A stretch of DNA of 64,000 nucleotides. Source: Pseudomonadota bacterium (GTDB taxonomy: Bacteria; Pseudomonadota; Alphaproteobacteria; Rhizobiales; Hyphomicrobiaceae). The notes beneath the pieces are model-generated. The model ran no database searches. It was given only the letters and a program-made list of their open reading frames with translations, and was not told the DNA's origin. The position numbers were made by a program, and so were the translations under genes. The stretch spans positions 1-64,000 of the forward strand of contig JAFECH010000349.1 of NCBI GenBank assembly GCA_018242255.1, given 5' to 3'. This document shows, one piece after another, positions 34,706-44,066 of this stretch; the stretch's first letter is position 1, and each line of letters begins with the position of its first letter.

Positions 34706-35968
34706 ATGTCCGAACCTCAGGTGATCACGCTCGGCTGCCGGCTCAATACGTATGAGTCCGAAGTGATGCGCCGTCACGCGCGCGAGGCGGGCCTCGATGA
34801 CGCGATCATCGTCAATACGTGTGCGGTGACGGGTGAAGCTGTGCGTCAGGCAGCGCAAACGGTTCGCAGGCTTCGGCGCGAACGGCCCAATGCGCGGATA
34901 ATCGTGACGGGATGCGCGGCGCAAATCGAACCGGAACGTTTTGCCGAGATGCCTGAAGTCGATCACGTCGTCGGCAACGCGGAAAAGATGCAGGCCGAGA
35001 CGTTCGCGGGGCTGTCGATTGCGGACGGCGAGCGCGTCCAGGTCAACGACATCATGAGCGTGCGAGATACGGCGCTGCACATGATCGACGGTTTCGGTTC
35101 GCGTACGCGCGCCTATGTGCAGATCCAGAACGGCTGCGATCATCGCTGCACGTTTTGCATCATTCCTTTCGGCCGTGGTCCGTCGCGCTCGGTTGCGGCG
35201 GGCGAAGTCGTGACGCAGGTGCGCACGCTTGTCGAAAAGGGGTATGCCGAGATCGTGCTGACGGGCGTCGACATCACGTCGTACGGCCGCGATCTGCCCG
35301 GTCAGGCAACGCTCGGCAAGCTCGTTCGGCAAGTGCTGAAGCATGTGCCGGAATTGAAGCGCTTGCGGCTATCGTCCATCGACCAGGTCGAAGCCGACGA
35401 CGATCTGATGATCGCGCTGCGCGACGAGGAACGTCTGATGCCGCATCTGCATTTATCTTTGCAGGCCGGCGACGATCTGACGTTGAAGCGCATGAAGCGG
35501 CGGCATCTGCGTTCGGATGCCATTGCCTTTTGCGATAAGGCGCGCACGCTTCGCCCCGATATCGTGTTTGGCGCGGATCTGATTGCAGGCTTTCCGACGG
35601 AAACCGATCAGATGTTTGAAAATTCCTGTCGTATCGTAGACGAGTGCGGATTGACTTATTTGCACGTCTTTCCGTTCTCTCCGCGGCGGGGCACGCCCGC
35701 TGCTCGTATGCCGCAAGTCAACGGCACCATCATCAAGGAGCGCGCGGCAAGGCTGCGTGAAAAAGGAACAAACGTGCTCGCTTCGTATCTTCAAACTCAA
35801 CGCGGTCGCATCCTCGATGTGCTCGTCGAAAGCGACGGCAAGGGACGCACGCCGCAATTTGCCGAAGTGCTGCTTCGCGGTGAAAACGCGTTCGGGGCCG
35901 GGTCGGTCGTGCGGACGGAAATCAGCGGCGCCGATGCGGCGCATCTGATCGGCGAGGCCTGCGCGTGA
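34706..35968 (+). CDS. mtaB: tRNA t6A37 methylthiotransferase MtaB
   Basis: A 420-residue radical SAM enzyme adding a methylthio group to t6A37 of tRNA. The N-terminal domain binds one 4Fe-4S cluster through Cys11 (TLGCRLN), Cys39 (NTCAV) and Cys70 (VTGCAAQ). The radical SAM motif is CDHRCTFC with Cys144, Cys148 and Cys151. The TLGCRLN form points to MtaB rather than MiaB or RimO. Its stop overlaps the ftsY GTG start. Confidence 0.93.
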   Translation: MSEPQVITLGCRLNTYESEVMRRHAREAGLDDAIIVNTCAVTGEAVRQAAQTVRRLRRERPNARIIVTGCAAQIEPERFAEMPEVDHVVGNAEKMQAETFAGLSIADGERVQVNDIMSVRDTALHMIDGFGSRTRAYVQIQNGCDHRCTFCIIPFGRGPSRSVAAGEVVTQVRTLVEKGYAEIVLTGVDITSYGRDLPGQATLGKLVRQVLKHVPELKRLRLSSIDQVEADDDLMIALRDEERLMPHLHLSLQAGDDLTLKRMKRRHLRSDAIAFCDKARTLRPDIVFGADLIAGFPTETDQMFENSCRIVDECGLTYLHVFPFSPRRGTPAARMPQVNGTIIKERAARLREKGTNVLASYLQTQRGRILDVLVESDGKGRTPQFAEVLLRGENAFGAGSVVRTEISGADAAHLIGEACA

Positions 35969-37053
35969 GCGAGCCAAAGGAAAAAGGCAAAGGTCTGTTC
36001 GGGCGATTGTTCAAGGGCGGCGGTGCTTCTTCGCCTGCCGCGCCGGAAAAAGAACAGACGGAGGAAGCGAGCACTGCGGTCTCGCCGCCTGTCGCGGAAG
36101 TGCCCGTTGCGGCCGCTGCGCCCAAGGTGGAACCCGTCAAGCAGAGTTGGTTTCAGCGGCTCAAATCAGGCCTCGGCAAGACGTCGTCGAAGCTGACAAC
36201 CGGCATCACCGATCTCTTCTCGAAGCGCAAGCTCGATGCCGAGACGCTGGACGATCTTGAAGATCTTTTGATCCAGTCCGATCTTGGTTTGGAGACGACG
36301 AGCCGCATCACGGCAGCTATCGGGAAGGGCCGGTTTGAAAAAGGCATTTCGGCCGAAGAGGTTCGCAGCATTCTCTCAGATGAGGTCGAGCGGGTTCTGG
36401 CGCCCGTCGCGAAGCCACTTGTCATCGATCCGTCGCGAAAGCCGCATGTGATCATGATGGTGGGCGTCAACGGCACCGGCAAAACGACGACCATCGGCAA
36501 GCTCGCGACCAAATTCAAATCCGAAGGAAAATCCGTTCTGCTCGCGGCGGGCGATACGTTTCGCGCCGCGGCTATCGATCAGTTGAAGGTTTGGGGAGAA
36601 CGTACGGGGTGTCCCGTTGTCGCGCGGGACGTCGGCGGGGATTCCTCGGGTCTGGCGTTCGACGCCTTAAAACAGGCGCAAGCATCAGGTGCGGATGTGC
36701 TTTTGCTCGATACCGCGGGCCGCCTGCAAAACAAGCAGGTGTTGATGGAAGAACTCGAAAAAGTTACACGCGTTCTCAAAAAGCTCGATCCAAGTGCGCC
36801 GCATGACGTTGTGCTCGTGCTCGATGCAACGACCGGTCAGAATGCCCTGCAACAAGTCGAGGTCTTTCGAGATCGCGCCGGAGTGACAGGATTGGTCATG
36901 ACGAAACTCGATGGCACCGCGCGCGGCGGCATTCTCGTGGCGATCGCGGCGAAGTTCGGCTTGCCTGTTCACGCCATCGGCGTTGGCGAAAGTGCCGACG
37001 ACCTACAGCCGTTTTCAGCGCAAGACTTCGCTGACGCCATTGCCGGAACTTGA
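35965..37053 (+). CDS. ftsY: Signal recognition particle receptor FtsY
   Basis: A 362-residue GTPase that docks SRP-ribosome complexes at the membrane. A short acidic/Ala-rich A region (residues 1-65) is followed by the N domain and G domain: VNGTGKTTTIGKLA, DTFRAAAIDQLK, DTAGRLQNK and TKLDGTARGG. It starts at GTG 35965 within the mtaB stop (GTGA). Its partner Ffh is encoded at 28.8-30.4 kb. Confidence 0.96.
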   Translation: MSEPKEKGKGLFGRLFKGGGASSPAAPEKEQTEEASTAVSPPVAEVPVAAAAPKVEPVKQSWFQRLKSGLGKTSSKLTTGITDLFSKRKLDAETLDDLEDLLIQSDLGLETTSRITAAIGKGRFEKGISAEEVRSILSDEVERVLAPVAKPLVIDPSRKPHVIMMVGVNGTGKTTTIGKLATKFKSEGKSVLLAAGDTFRAAAIDQLKVWGERTGCPVVARDVGGDSSGLAFDALKQAQASGADVLLLDTAGRLQNKQVLMEELEKVTRVLKKLDPSAPHDVVLVLDATTGQNALQQVEVFRDRAGVTGLVMTKLDGTARGGILVAIAAKFGLPVHAIGVGESADDLQPFSAQDFADAIAGT

Positions 37054-37079
37054 AGCCTCGGGGGGAAACGGATCACGAG

Positions 37080-37742
37080 ATGACGCAAGACGTAAACATT
37101 CGCAATGCTGCAGCCCCGCCGGCCCGTAAAAGCTGGTTTCCGTTTAATGCCGAGCAGACCATCAATATCATGAGCGAGTTCGGCCCGCTCGTGACGATGT
37201 TCATCGTCAACGCGGCGCTCGGCATTGAGGCAGGGACATGGGCCCTGATCATCACGACGCTGATGGCAATCGGCGTCATGTTCTACATGTTCCACCGGCC
37301 GCCGATCTTTCCGCTGATCGCGTCGAGCGTAACGGTCGCCTTCGGAATGCTGACGCTGGTGACCGGCGATCCGATGTGGGTCCAGATCAAAGTTACGATC
37401 TTTAATGCGTTGTTCGCCGTGTTCCTGATCGGTGGTTTGTACGTTAAGCACAATTTCTTCCAATACGTCTTTGAAAAGACGTTCCGCTACACGGACGAAG
37501 GTTGGAACAAGTTCACCTGGAGCTTCGCTCTTTTCTTTTTTGCGACGGCCATTGCCAACGAATTCGTTCGCCGGGTCTATGTGGAAGATCACATCTACAA
37601 GATCCTCGGCCACGAGATGAGCGGCGTGAACGTCTGGATTTTGTTCAAGGTAGCGATTGTATTGCCGGTCTCGGGCCTGTACGCCTGGGTGTTGACGCGG
37701 CTGATGCAGAAATACCGTTTGCCCGATCCTGCGCACGAGTGA
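37080..37742 (+). CDS. IspZ-family septation protein A paralogue (first copy)
   Basis: A 220-residue protein with about five membrane helices. It keeps the IspZ landmarks: ISEFGPL-like MSEFGPLVTMF, the NALFAVFLIGGL turn, TDEGWNKFTWSFALFFF and ANEFVRR. It differs from the second copy in loops and ends, for example IYKILGHEMSGVNVW before the last helix. IspZ/YciB is an inner-membrane protein needed for division in some bacteria. ATG 37080 is chosen over TTG 37050. The next gene, ten bases later, is the closer match to the family. Confidence 0.8.
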   Translation: MTQDVNIRNAAAPPARKSWFPFNAEQTINIMSEFGPLVTMFIVNAALGIEAGTWALIITTLMAIGVMFYMFHRPPIFPLIASSVTVAFGMLTLVTGDPMWVQIKVTIFNALFAVFLIGGLYVKHNFFQYVFEKTFRYTDEGWNKFTWSFALFFFATAIANEFVRRVYVEDHIYKILGHEMSGVNVWILFKVAIVLPVSGLYAWVLTRLMQKYRLPDPAHE

Positions 37743-37752
37743 GGCTGAGACG

Positions 37753-38376
37753 ATGTCGGAACCGAACAAAGTGTCAGACGTGAGCGAAGGGCCGCAGTTC
37801 GACCGCAAGCAACTCATCAAGTTCGTTGTCGAGCTTGGTCCGCTGCTCGTGTTTTTCTTCGTCAACAGCCACTACGGCATTTTCGAAGGCACGGCGGCCT
37901 TTATGGTGGCGACCGTCATTGCGCTCGTCGCGTCGCGGGTGTTTCTCGGCCGTATCGCTACGATGCCGCTCGTTACCGGCGTCTTCGTACTCGTCTTCGG
38001 CGGGCTAACGCTTTACCTGCAAGACGATCATTTCATCAAAATGAAGCCGACGATCGTCAACGGCCTGTTTGCCGCCATCCTGGCGGGTGGTCTGCTGTTC
38101 GACCGTCTGTTTCTGAAGATCGTGTTCGGCGACGTCATGCGCCTCACGCGCGAAGGCTGGCGCATTCTAACGATCCGGTGGGCGCTTTTCTTCGTAGTAC
38201 TGGCGGTTTTGAATGAAGTGATGTGGCGGCTTTTTTCAACGGACACCTGGGTGACGTTCAAGGTGTTCGGCATCATGCCGCTGACGTTCGTGTTTGCGAT
38301 GGCGCAGATCGGTGTCCTAAAAAAATACGAAGATACGACTCCGAGTAACGGTACTATTTCATCCGACGACATCTAA
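37753..38376 (+). CDS. ispZ: Septation protein A / IspZ (YciB family)
   Basis: A 207-residue inner-membrane protein with five predicted helices. KFVVELGPLLVFFFVNSHYGIFEGTAAFM, FGGLTLYLQDDHFIKMKPTIVN and TREGWRILTIRWALFF are diagnostic. It follows ftsY and the first ispZ-like gene in one direction, with only ten bases between the two copies. The tail is polar (TTPSNGTISSDDI). Confidence 0.92.
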   Translation: MSEPNKVSDVSEGPQFDRKQLIKFVVELGPLLVFFFVNSHYGIFEGTAAFMVATVIALVASRVFLGRIATMPLVTGVFVLVFGGLTLYLQDDHFIKMKPTIVNGLFAAILAGGLLFDRLFLKIVFGDVMRLTREGWRILTIRWALFFVVLAVLNEVMWRLFSTDTWVTFKVFGIMPLTFVFAMAQIGVLKKYEDTTPSNGTISSDDI

Positions 38377-38571
38377 ATGCGCGCCAACGGCGCGCGCTGT
38401 TTCGTCGTCGGAGATTTCTTTCGAATTAATCGAGGGGTCGTTGCATTTTTGCTAGACGGATTGCCCCGCCTGGTGTTTTTTGGTCTGGAATTACAAACTA
38501 AGTTCAGTTGTTTTGCTTGCCGGTCGGGGGCCATGGCGTGGCCCGGTCGAGTGAAACGTGTGGGGCATGGA

Positions 38572-39042
38572 ATGGGAAGAGACACTGCAAGCAGTCGCCT
38601 CGAGCGATCGCCTTTGCATCTGCTACACCGCGCCGGACAGTGCGCGTCCGAAATCTTTCAAGCCGAATTGGGCAACGACGAGCTCACCCCTCGGCAGTAT
38701 GCGATTCTGCTCACCGTTGCGCAGAATGAGGGCTTGAGCCAGACGCATCTCGTGGAGCTGACGGGCATTGACCGTTCGACGCTCGCGGATGTCGTTCGGC
38801 GTATGCTCAAGAAGGGCCTGCTGCAGCGGCGCCGGACACGGGATGACGCGAGGGCCTACGCCGTCAAATTGACGGAAGAGGGCGCGCGGGTCTTGAAGAC
38901 CCACGACCCCATGGCCCGCCGGGTCGACGAGCGCATTCTGTCGAGCCTTCCCGCGCAGCAGCGAGATCGCTTTCTGCAGGATCTCAACGCGATCGTCGAG
39001 ACGCTGAACAAGCTCAAAGAAAAGGAAAACGCCGGCAAGTGA
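38572..39042 (+). CDS. MarR-family transcriptional regulator
   Basis: A 156-residue winged-helix regulator. LHLLHRAGQCASEIF forms the dimer helix; LTPRQYAILLTVAQNEGLSQTHLVELTGIDRSTLADVVRRMLKKGLLQRRR is the DNA-binding domain with wing DDARAYAVKLTEEG, given here in parts: LTPRQYAILL, STLADVVRRM and DDARAYAVKL. The frame is open up to 38377, but family length fits ATG 38572. The target is unknown; asd converges on it. The 195 bases upstream show no clear palindrome. Confidence 0.85.
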   Translation: MGRDTASSRLERSPLHLLHRAGQCASEIFQAELGNDELTPRQYAILLTVAQNEGLSQTHLVELTGIDRSTLADVVRRMLKKGLLQRRRTRDDARAYAVKLTEEGARVLKTHDPMARRVDERILSSLPAQQRDRFLQDLNAIVETLNKLKEKENAGK

Positions 39043-39054
39043 AATGCCGGCGTT
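39028..39054. terminator. Hairpin between convergent marR and asd
   Basis: A perfect 10-bp stem, AACGCCGGCA with TGCCGGCGTT, with a seven-base loop. The marR stop codon lies in the loop. On the plus strand CCTGTT follows, and on the minus strand TTCC, so it could end transcription from either side, though the U-tracts are weak. Confidence 0.65.
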
Positions 39055-39088
39055 CCTGTTCTCAGCAGTTTGAAAGGGCCGCTGTGCT

Positions 39089-40120
39089 TCAGGCTGCCTT
39101 TTGCGGCAGCAGTCGCTGATTGACGATTGCTTCAGCGATCTGCACGGCATTGAGCGCGGCGCCCTTCAGCAGGTTGTCCGAGACGATCCACATCGACAGG
39201 CCGTTCTCGACGGTCGCGTCCTCGCGAATGCGCGACACGAATGTTGCGTATTCGCCTGCTGCCTCGACAGGCGTGATGTAGCCGCCGGGCTCGCGCTTAT
39301 CGATCACCATGATGCCGGGAGACGCGCGCAGAATATCACGCGCTTCTTCCGGGCTGATCGGCTTTTCGAATTCGATGTTGACGGCTTCCGAGTGGCCGAC
39401 GAACACGGGCACGCGAACGCACGTCGCCGTCAGCTTGATCTTGGGATCCAAGATCTTCTTGGTCTCGGCGAGCATCTTCCATTCCTCTTTCGTGTAGCCG
39501 TCTTCCATGAAGACGTCGATGTGAGGAATGCAGTTGAACGCGATCTGCTTCGGGAACTTTTTCGGATCGACTTCCTGACCCGGAACGTACTTGCCCTTGG
39601 TCTGTTGCCACAGCTCGTCCATGGCGTCCTTACCGGCGCCGGAGACCGACTGATAGGTCGAGACGATGACACGCTTGATCTTGGCCGCGTCGTGGAGCGG
39701 CTTCAGCGCGACGACGAGCTGAGCCGTCGAACAGTTCGGATTGGCGATGATGTTCTTTTTTGTGAAGCCGCGGATGGCGTCGGCGTTCACTTCCGGCACG
39801 ATCAACGGCACGTCCTGGTCGTAGCGCCAGCACGACGAATTATCGATAACGATTGCGCCCTGGGCACCGATGCGCGGCGACCACTCCTTTGAAACGGTCG
39901 AGCCGGCGGACATCAGGCAGAAGTCGACGCCCGAGAAGTCGAAGGTTTCAAGGTCGCGGCATTTGATGACGGAATCGCCAAAGGAAACCTCCGTGCCGAT
40001 CGAACGGCGTGAGGCCAAAGCATAAAGCTCGTCGATCGGAAACTTCCGTTCGGCGAGCACATTCAGCATCTCGCGGCCTACGTTGCCGGTAGCGCCGACA
40101 ATGGCGACCTTATAGCCCAT
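39089..40120 (-). CDS. asd: Aspartate-semialdehyde dehydrogenase
   Basis: A 343-residue enzyme making aspartate semialdehyde for lysine, threonine, methionine and diaminopimelate. The NADP motif is VAIVGATGNVGREM, the active cysteine is Cys130 in IANPNCSTAQLV, and SVSGAGKDAMDEL follows. ATG 40120 gives the natural N-terminus; the frame runs open to 40234 but that extension is not Asd. dapB and dapF of the same pathway are in the window but not adjacent. Confidence 0.96.
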   Translation of the reverse strand: MGYKVAIVGATGNVGREMLNVLAERKFPIDELYALASRRSIGTEVSFGDSVIKCRDLETFDFSGVDFCLMSAGSTVSKEWSPRIGAQGAIVIDNSSCWRYDQDVPLIVPEVNADAIRGFTKKNIIANPNCSTAQLVVALKPLHDAAKIKRVIVSTYQSVSGAGKDAMDELWQQTKGKYVPGQEVDPKKFPKQIAFNCIPHIDVFMEDGYTKEEWKMLAETKKILDPKIKLTATCVRVPVFVGHSEAVNIEFEKPISPEEARDILRASPGIMVIDKREPGGYITPVEAAGEYATFVSRIREDATVENGLSMWIVSDNLLKGAALNAVQIAEAIVNQRLLPQKAA

Positions 40121-40258
40121 GACGGTTATGTCCTTGAAATTTATGTGTTTTGCGTTGAACGACAGCGACGACGCAACGCCCGTTTGCTGGCCGTTCACAT
40201 ACGCGGAGAGCGCCGGAGTTTCAAGGACTGTCAAGGCCGTCTTGGTCGCGGCCTCAGG

Positions 40259-40723
40259 TCAGCGTTGCGCCTCATGCGTGACGGGCACCGCGTCGGTCGT
40301 CTCGAAGAGCTGTGCGGCTGTGATCGGGACGTCGGAAACCAACTCGATGCCACCCTGCTCGTCCGCTAGGATTGTTCGAAATTCGTCGACGGCGACCCGA
40401 TAGCGCGCCCGCAGTCTCACGGCGGGGGCCACGACATAGGACCCAAGCTGGGCAGATGCCGTTTTGCCCACAACATAGACAAGTGAGATTTCACGGATAT
40501 CGAGATCTTCCTGTTTGCCGGTGAAGGCGGCCAGCTGTTTGGCCAAGGTCTTGCTGAGCATATCGGGTGCGAAGATCAGCAACGAGTGGCGATGCGTTCC
40601 GGTCTCAGCAGCGTTCGCCGGCGGAGCGATCTCCGCGCCGAACACGTTCACGAGCACGGGATTAAGAGCTGCGTAACCAAACAGAGGCAAAAGAATAAAA
40701 GGAAATTTCTTGATTATTTGCAT
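40259..40723 (-). CDS. Exported protein of unknown function, DUF4174-like
   Basis: A 154-residue protein with a signal peptide (hydrophobic residues 7-24, cleavage near ANAAE). The mature part begins HRHSLLIFAPDMLS and contains a central DIREISLVYVVG strand, a layout resembling the thioredoxin-like DUF4174 family. No cysteine pair is present, so redox activity is unlikely. It diverges from the exported unknown at 40.8 kb, sharing the 124-base space between them. Confidence 0.55.
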   Translation of the reverse strand: MQIIKKFPFILLPLFGYAALNPVLVNVFGAEIAPPANAAETGTHRHSLLIFAPDMLSKTLAKQLAAFTGKQEDLDIREISLVYVVGKTASAQLGSYVVAPAVRLRARYRVAVDEFRTILADEQGGIELVSDVPITAAQLFETTDAVPVTHEAQR

Positions 40724-40847
40724 GCGCCGTCCCCAGAGAATCAGCCCACGTCGTATTCATCTGAGGGAATCCGGGGAGGCATGTGAATGTCATAATTCCA
40801 TGACCAACCTGTTTTCTGTTGAATTCTCGGGCAAGAGGCGTTCGGTA

Positions 40848-41297
40848 ATGACGTTAAAGCCGTTAGCGGCCTTGGTTTTCGGACTGTTTGGCGTCTGTGG
40901 ACTCTTCAACGGGACACCAGCGTTTGCCATCAGCGCATGGCTGACGGATGCTGAGCTGCAGCGCTTTTCAAATGCGACGATCGACGGCCGCTACGCCAAC
41001 GGCAAACCTTTCACCGAGCATTACACCAGTGATGGCCGGCTTCATTACGTCGAGCGCGGCATGACGCTCGGCGGCCATTGGTCGATCACGCAAGGCTCGC
41101 TCTGCACGATCTATGACTACGATGAGACGGGCGGGTGCTATCGCGTGATGCGCGTCGATACGAATTGCTACGAGTTCTATTTCGTCTCACGGACGGAAGC
41201 GACGGTTCCGCCGTCGGAAGACGGCAAGCCGCGTTGGACGGCGCGCGGGGCGATCCAGGGGCAGGCCAGCGCCTGCCGCGAGGAGCCGAGTGTTTGA
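40848..41297 (+). CDS. Small exported protein of unknown function
   Basis: A 149-residue protein. The signal peptide is clear (MTLKPLAALVFGLFGVCGLF, then GTPAFA). The mature part includes WLTDAELQRFSNATIDGRYANG, THYTSDGR-like TEHYTSDGRLHY and four cysteines in SLCTIYD, GGCYRV, TNCYEF and ASACRE, enough for two disulfides. Similar periplasmic proteins occur in Hyphomicrobiales without a known role. An in-frame ATG at 40800 would lengthen the N-terminus unsuitably. Confidence 0.65.
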   Translation: MTLKPLAALVFGLFGVCGLFNGTPAFAISAWLTDAELQRFSNATIDGRYANGKPFTEHYTSDGRLHYVERGMTLGGHWSITQGSLCTIYDYDETGGCYRVMRVDTNCYEFYFVSRTEATVPPSEDGKPRWTARGAIQGQASACREEPSV

Positions 41298-41344
41298 TTG
41301 CGGATTGCGACGTCCCGGAGCGGAGGTGGCTTTAGCTTTCGCTG

Positions 41345-41385
41345 GCGCTTGGCGACTCTCCTTCGTCGAGTCGGCCGCCAAGCGC
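41345..41385. repeat. Intergenic palindrome, copy 1
   Basis: Arms GCGCTTGGCG (41345-41354) and CGCCAAGCGC (41376-41385) are perfectly complementary over 10 bp around a 21-base centre. The same element, sharing GGCGCTTGGCGAC and GGCCGCCAAGCGC, recurs at 61501-61543. This copy lies between two convergent genes, the exported unknown and leuB. It may be a REP-like element or a transcription terminator. Confidence 0.7.
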
Positions 41386-41458
41386 GGGCTGTGTCTTCGT
41401 TCTTCGGTTGTCATCCGGACAGAAGCGCCGGTTGTAGTCGGTGCGCCGTGATTAAGCT

Positions 41459-42574
41459 TTAAGCCGCCAGTGCTTTGAGTTCGGTTTCGATGGCTTGGCC
41501 CATTTCCGTCGTGCCGACTTTGGTCATGCCGGGTTGCATGATATCGCCGGTGCGCAGGCCTTTATCGAGGACTTTCGAGATCGCTTTTTCGACGAGATCG
41601 GCTTCGGTGCCGAGATCGAAGGAATAGCGCAGCGCCATTGCAAACGACGCGATCGTCGCAATCGGATTGGCGAGGCCTTGGCCAGCGATGTCCGGCGCAG
41701 AACCGTGGACCGGCTCGTAAAGCGCTTTGCGGCGGCCGGTCGTCGCGTCGGGCGCGCCGAGCGACGCCGACGGCAGCATGCCGAGCGAACCTGCCGCCAT
41801 CGAAGCTTCGTCCGACAGGACGTCGCCGAACAGGTTGTCGGTGACGATGACGTCGAACTGCTTCGGATTGCGGATTAGCTGCATCGCGCAGTTGTCGGCG
41901 AGGATGTGCTCAAGCTTGACGTCAGGCGCATAAGACTTGTGAACCCCGGTCGTGACCTCTTTCCAAAGCACGCCGGTGCGCATGACGTTGTGCTTCTCGG
42001 CCGAGTGGACGAGGTTGCGGCGCTTCCGCGCGAGATCGAACGCGACCTTGGTGATGCGTTCAATTTCATGCGTCGTATAAACCTGCGTGTCGATAGCGCG
42101 CTTTTCGCCGTTTTCGAGCGTGACGATTTCCTTCGGCTCGCCGAAATAGACGCCGCCCGTCAGCTCGCGCACGATCATGATGTCGAGGCCTTCGACCAGT
42201 TCGCGCTTCAGGCTCGACGCATCGGCCAGCGCCGGATAGCAGATCGCGGGGCGCAGGTTGGCGAAGAGGTCAAGATCCTTGCGCAGGCGCAGCAGGCCGG
42301 CTTCCGGGCGATGCTGATAGGGAACGTTCGCCCACTTCGGGCCGCCGACAGCGCCGAAGATCACGGCGTCAGCCTTCTTGGCCTTCGCCATCGCTTCCTC
42401 GGTGATGGCAACGCCGTGAGCATCGTAAGCCGCGCCGCCGACGAGATCGTGCTCGGTATCGAAATGGACGGCATTGCTGCGGGCGTTGAAGAACGCGATG
42501 AGCCGCTCGACCTCTGCAATCGTTTCGACGCCGATGCCGTCGCCGGGAAGGAGCAGGAGGGTGTGCGTCGTCAT
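41459..42574 (-). CDS. leuB: 3-isopropylmalate dehydrogenase
   Basis: A 371-residue enzyme of leucine biosynthesis, oxidising and decarboxylating 3-isopropylmalate with [15 protein letters not shown] at the N-terminus, AVGGPKW, the substrate motif [15 protein letters not shown], and [27 protein letters not shown] are diagnostic. leuC and leuD are not adjacent. A 150-base gap upstream separates it from the DUF4337 gene's end. Confidence 0.97.
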   Translation of the reverse strand: MTTHTLLLLPGDGIGVETIAEVERLIAFFNARSNAVHFDTEHDLVGGAAYDAHGVAITEEAMAKAKKADAVIFGAVGGPKWANVPYQHRPEAGLLRLRKDLDLFANLRPAICYPALADASSLKRELVEGLDIMIVRELTGGVYFGEPKEIVTLENGEKRAIDTQVYTTHEIERITKVAFDLARKRRNLVHSAEKHNVMRTGVLWKEVTTGVHKSYAPDVKLEHILADNCAMQLIRNPKQFDVIVTDNLFGDVLSDEASMAAGSLGMLPSASLGAPDATTGRRKALYEPVHGSAPDIAGQGLANPIATIASFAMALRYSFDLGTEADLVEKAISKVLDKGLRTGDIMQPGMTKVGTTEMGQAIETELKALAA

Positions 42575-42725
42575 CGGTTAACAATCCTTGGTCAAATGGG
42601 GGAATTCGGTGGGGGAGTGCTAGCGTTTGCGCCGTCGCCGGGCAAGCACCCGACGGCGAAAAACGCCACTTTGGCGCAGAGGTTTCTATGCAACCGGTCG
42701 CGGGCCTACTGCGGGGGGTGGTCGC

Positions 42726-43319
42726 TTAGGACATGAACGCGGGCAGCGGGAAGGCGAGCGTGAAGCCACCGACGGTCAGCACGGCGCCCAACAGGCCCAT
42801 GGCGAAGCTGACGTAGAGCAGCATGTTGCCGCCGGATATCAGCGCGACGGACGCCAAGACGATTGCGATCTGCAGAAGCGCTTGCGCAAAGTCGAAATAG
42901 GGATCTTTCTTCAGCGCTTCGTCGCGTGTGGCTTCGAGCGCCTTGCCCTTGGTAAAGAGTTCGTCGAGGCCTTCGCCGCTTTTGGGATCGCTGGTGAGCA
43001 GCTTGTCCTGGGCATTGTAGCCGGCAATTTTCGTTTCGATGAATTTCTTGGCGTCGTCCGGCATGGTCGGCGACATTTTCAACATCGCGTCGTATTCTTC
43101 CGCGTGCAGACGGAGCGCTTGCCGTCGCGCGTTCTTTGCCTGGAAAAAGGCCCAGGTGTTTGAGGCCGCAATATTTTCCTGAAGTGCGTCCTGCTCGGCG
43201 TTGCTACCGCCAAGGCTGCAAATTGCGAGGATGACGGCGAGAATGCCGACGTAAACGCCGATGAGCTTGTCGCGCGACTTCATGTTCTCGCGATCAACCG
43301 CAAGTTCTTCCAACGCCAT
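42726..43319 (-). CDS. DUF4337-family membrane protein
   Basis: A 197-residue protein with one membrane helix near residues 20-36 and a two-helix hairpin near 145-190. Between them is a charged helical region (NIAASNTWAFFQAKNARRQALRLHAEEY) that carries the DUF4337 signature. Function is unknown. It follows gpmA on the same strand after a 30-base gap, so co-transcription is likely. Confidence 0.75.
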   Translation of the reverse strand: MALEELAVDRENMKSRDKLIGVYVGILAVILAICSLGGSNAEQDALQENIAASNTWAFFQAKNARRQALRLHAEEYDAMLKMSPTMPDDAKKFIETKIAGYNAQDKLLTSDPKSGEGLDELFTKGKALEATRDEALKKDPYFDFAQALLQIAIVLASVALISGGNMLLYVSFAMGLLGAVLTVGGFTLAFPLPAFMS

Positions 43320-43349
43320 GCCAAGTCCCCCAACTGAAACGGTACGTCG

Positions 43350-44024
43350 TCAGACGATACGGTCTTCGGGCGGCGCGGCAAGGGATCGTGCGGGCAACAG
43401 GTCTTTGCGATCGATGGCGCGGCCGTCCGCGCCTAGGCGATACAAAATGGGCGCGCCGGTCGCAAGCTCCCGTTCAAGGATTTCATCCTTGTCGAGGTTT
43501 TCAAGGATCATCACCAGAGCGCGCAGCGAATTGCCGTGCGCTGCGATGATGACGTTCTTGCTGGCGGTGATCTGCGGCCAGATCGCCTTGTCGTAATAAG
43601 GACGTACGCGTGCAAGCGTATCTCTCAGGCTTTCGCCGCCAGGAGGCGCAATATCGTACGAGCGCCGCCAGAGCTGCACCTGAGCCTCGCCCCATTTCTT
43701 GCGGGCTTCATCCTTGTTGAGGCCTGAAAGCTCGCCATAGTCGCGCTCATTCAAGGCCGGGTCCTTGATGATTGGGACATCCGGCTGGCCGAGTTCCGAC
43801 AGTATGATGTCGAGCGTGCGCTGGGCGCGTTTCAACGCGCTCGTGAAAGCAATATCGAACCTGACGCGATGATCGCGGATCATGCGTCCCGCGACGCGGG
43901 CTTCGATGACGCCCTTTTCGGTCAAGTCGGGATTGCGCCAGCCGGTAAAGAGATTGAGTTTGTTCCACTCGCTCTCGCCGTGCCGTACGAGTACCAGAAT
44001 GTTGTCCGTCAGAGCATCTGTCAT
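43350..44024 (-). CDS. gpmA: 2,3-bisphosphoglycerate-dependent phosphoglycerate mutase
   Basis: A 224-residue glycolytic mutase interconverting 3- and 2-phosphoglycerate. The phosphohistidine is in [10 protein letters not shown] (His15), with [12 protein letters not shown] and the second histidine in [21 protein letters not shown] is also typical. Its upstream neighbour dapB ends 42 bases before it on the same strand, an association common in Hyphomicrobiales. Confidence 0.95.
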   Translation of the reverse strand: MTDALTDNILVLVRHGESEWNKLNLFTGWRNPDLTEKGVIEARVAGRMIRDHRVRFDIAFTSALKRAQRTLDIILSELGQPDVPIIKDPALNERDYGELSGLNKDEARKKWGEAQVQLWRRSYDIAPPGGESLRDTLARVRPYYDKAIWPQITASKNVIIAAHGNSLRALVMILENLDKDEILERELATGAPILYRLGADGRAIDRKDLLPARSLAAPPEDRIV

Positions 44025-44066
44025 ATCTTCGGTCTAGGTATCTCCAGCCGCGCTTACGGCAAAAGC

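Noticed and set aside
34346..35344. 332-codon minus-strand ORF opposite dapF and mtaB
   Set aside because: Spans two well-identified genes on the other strand and shows no motif.
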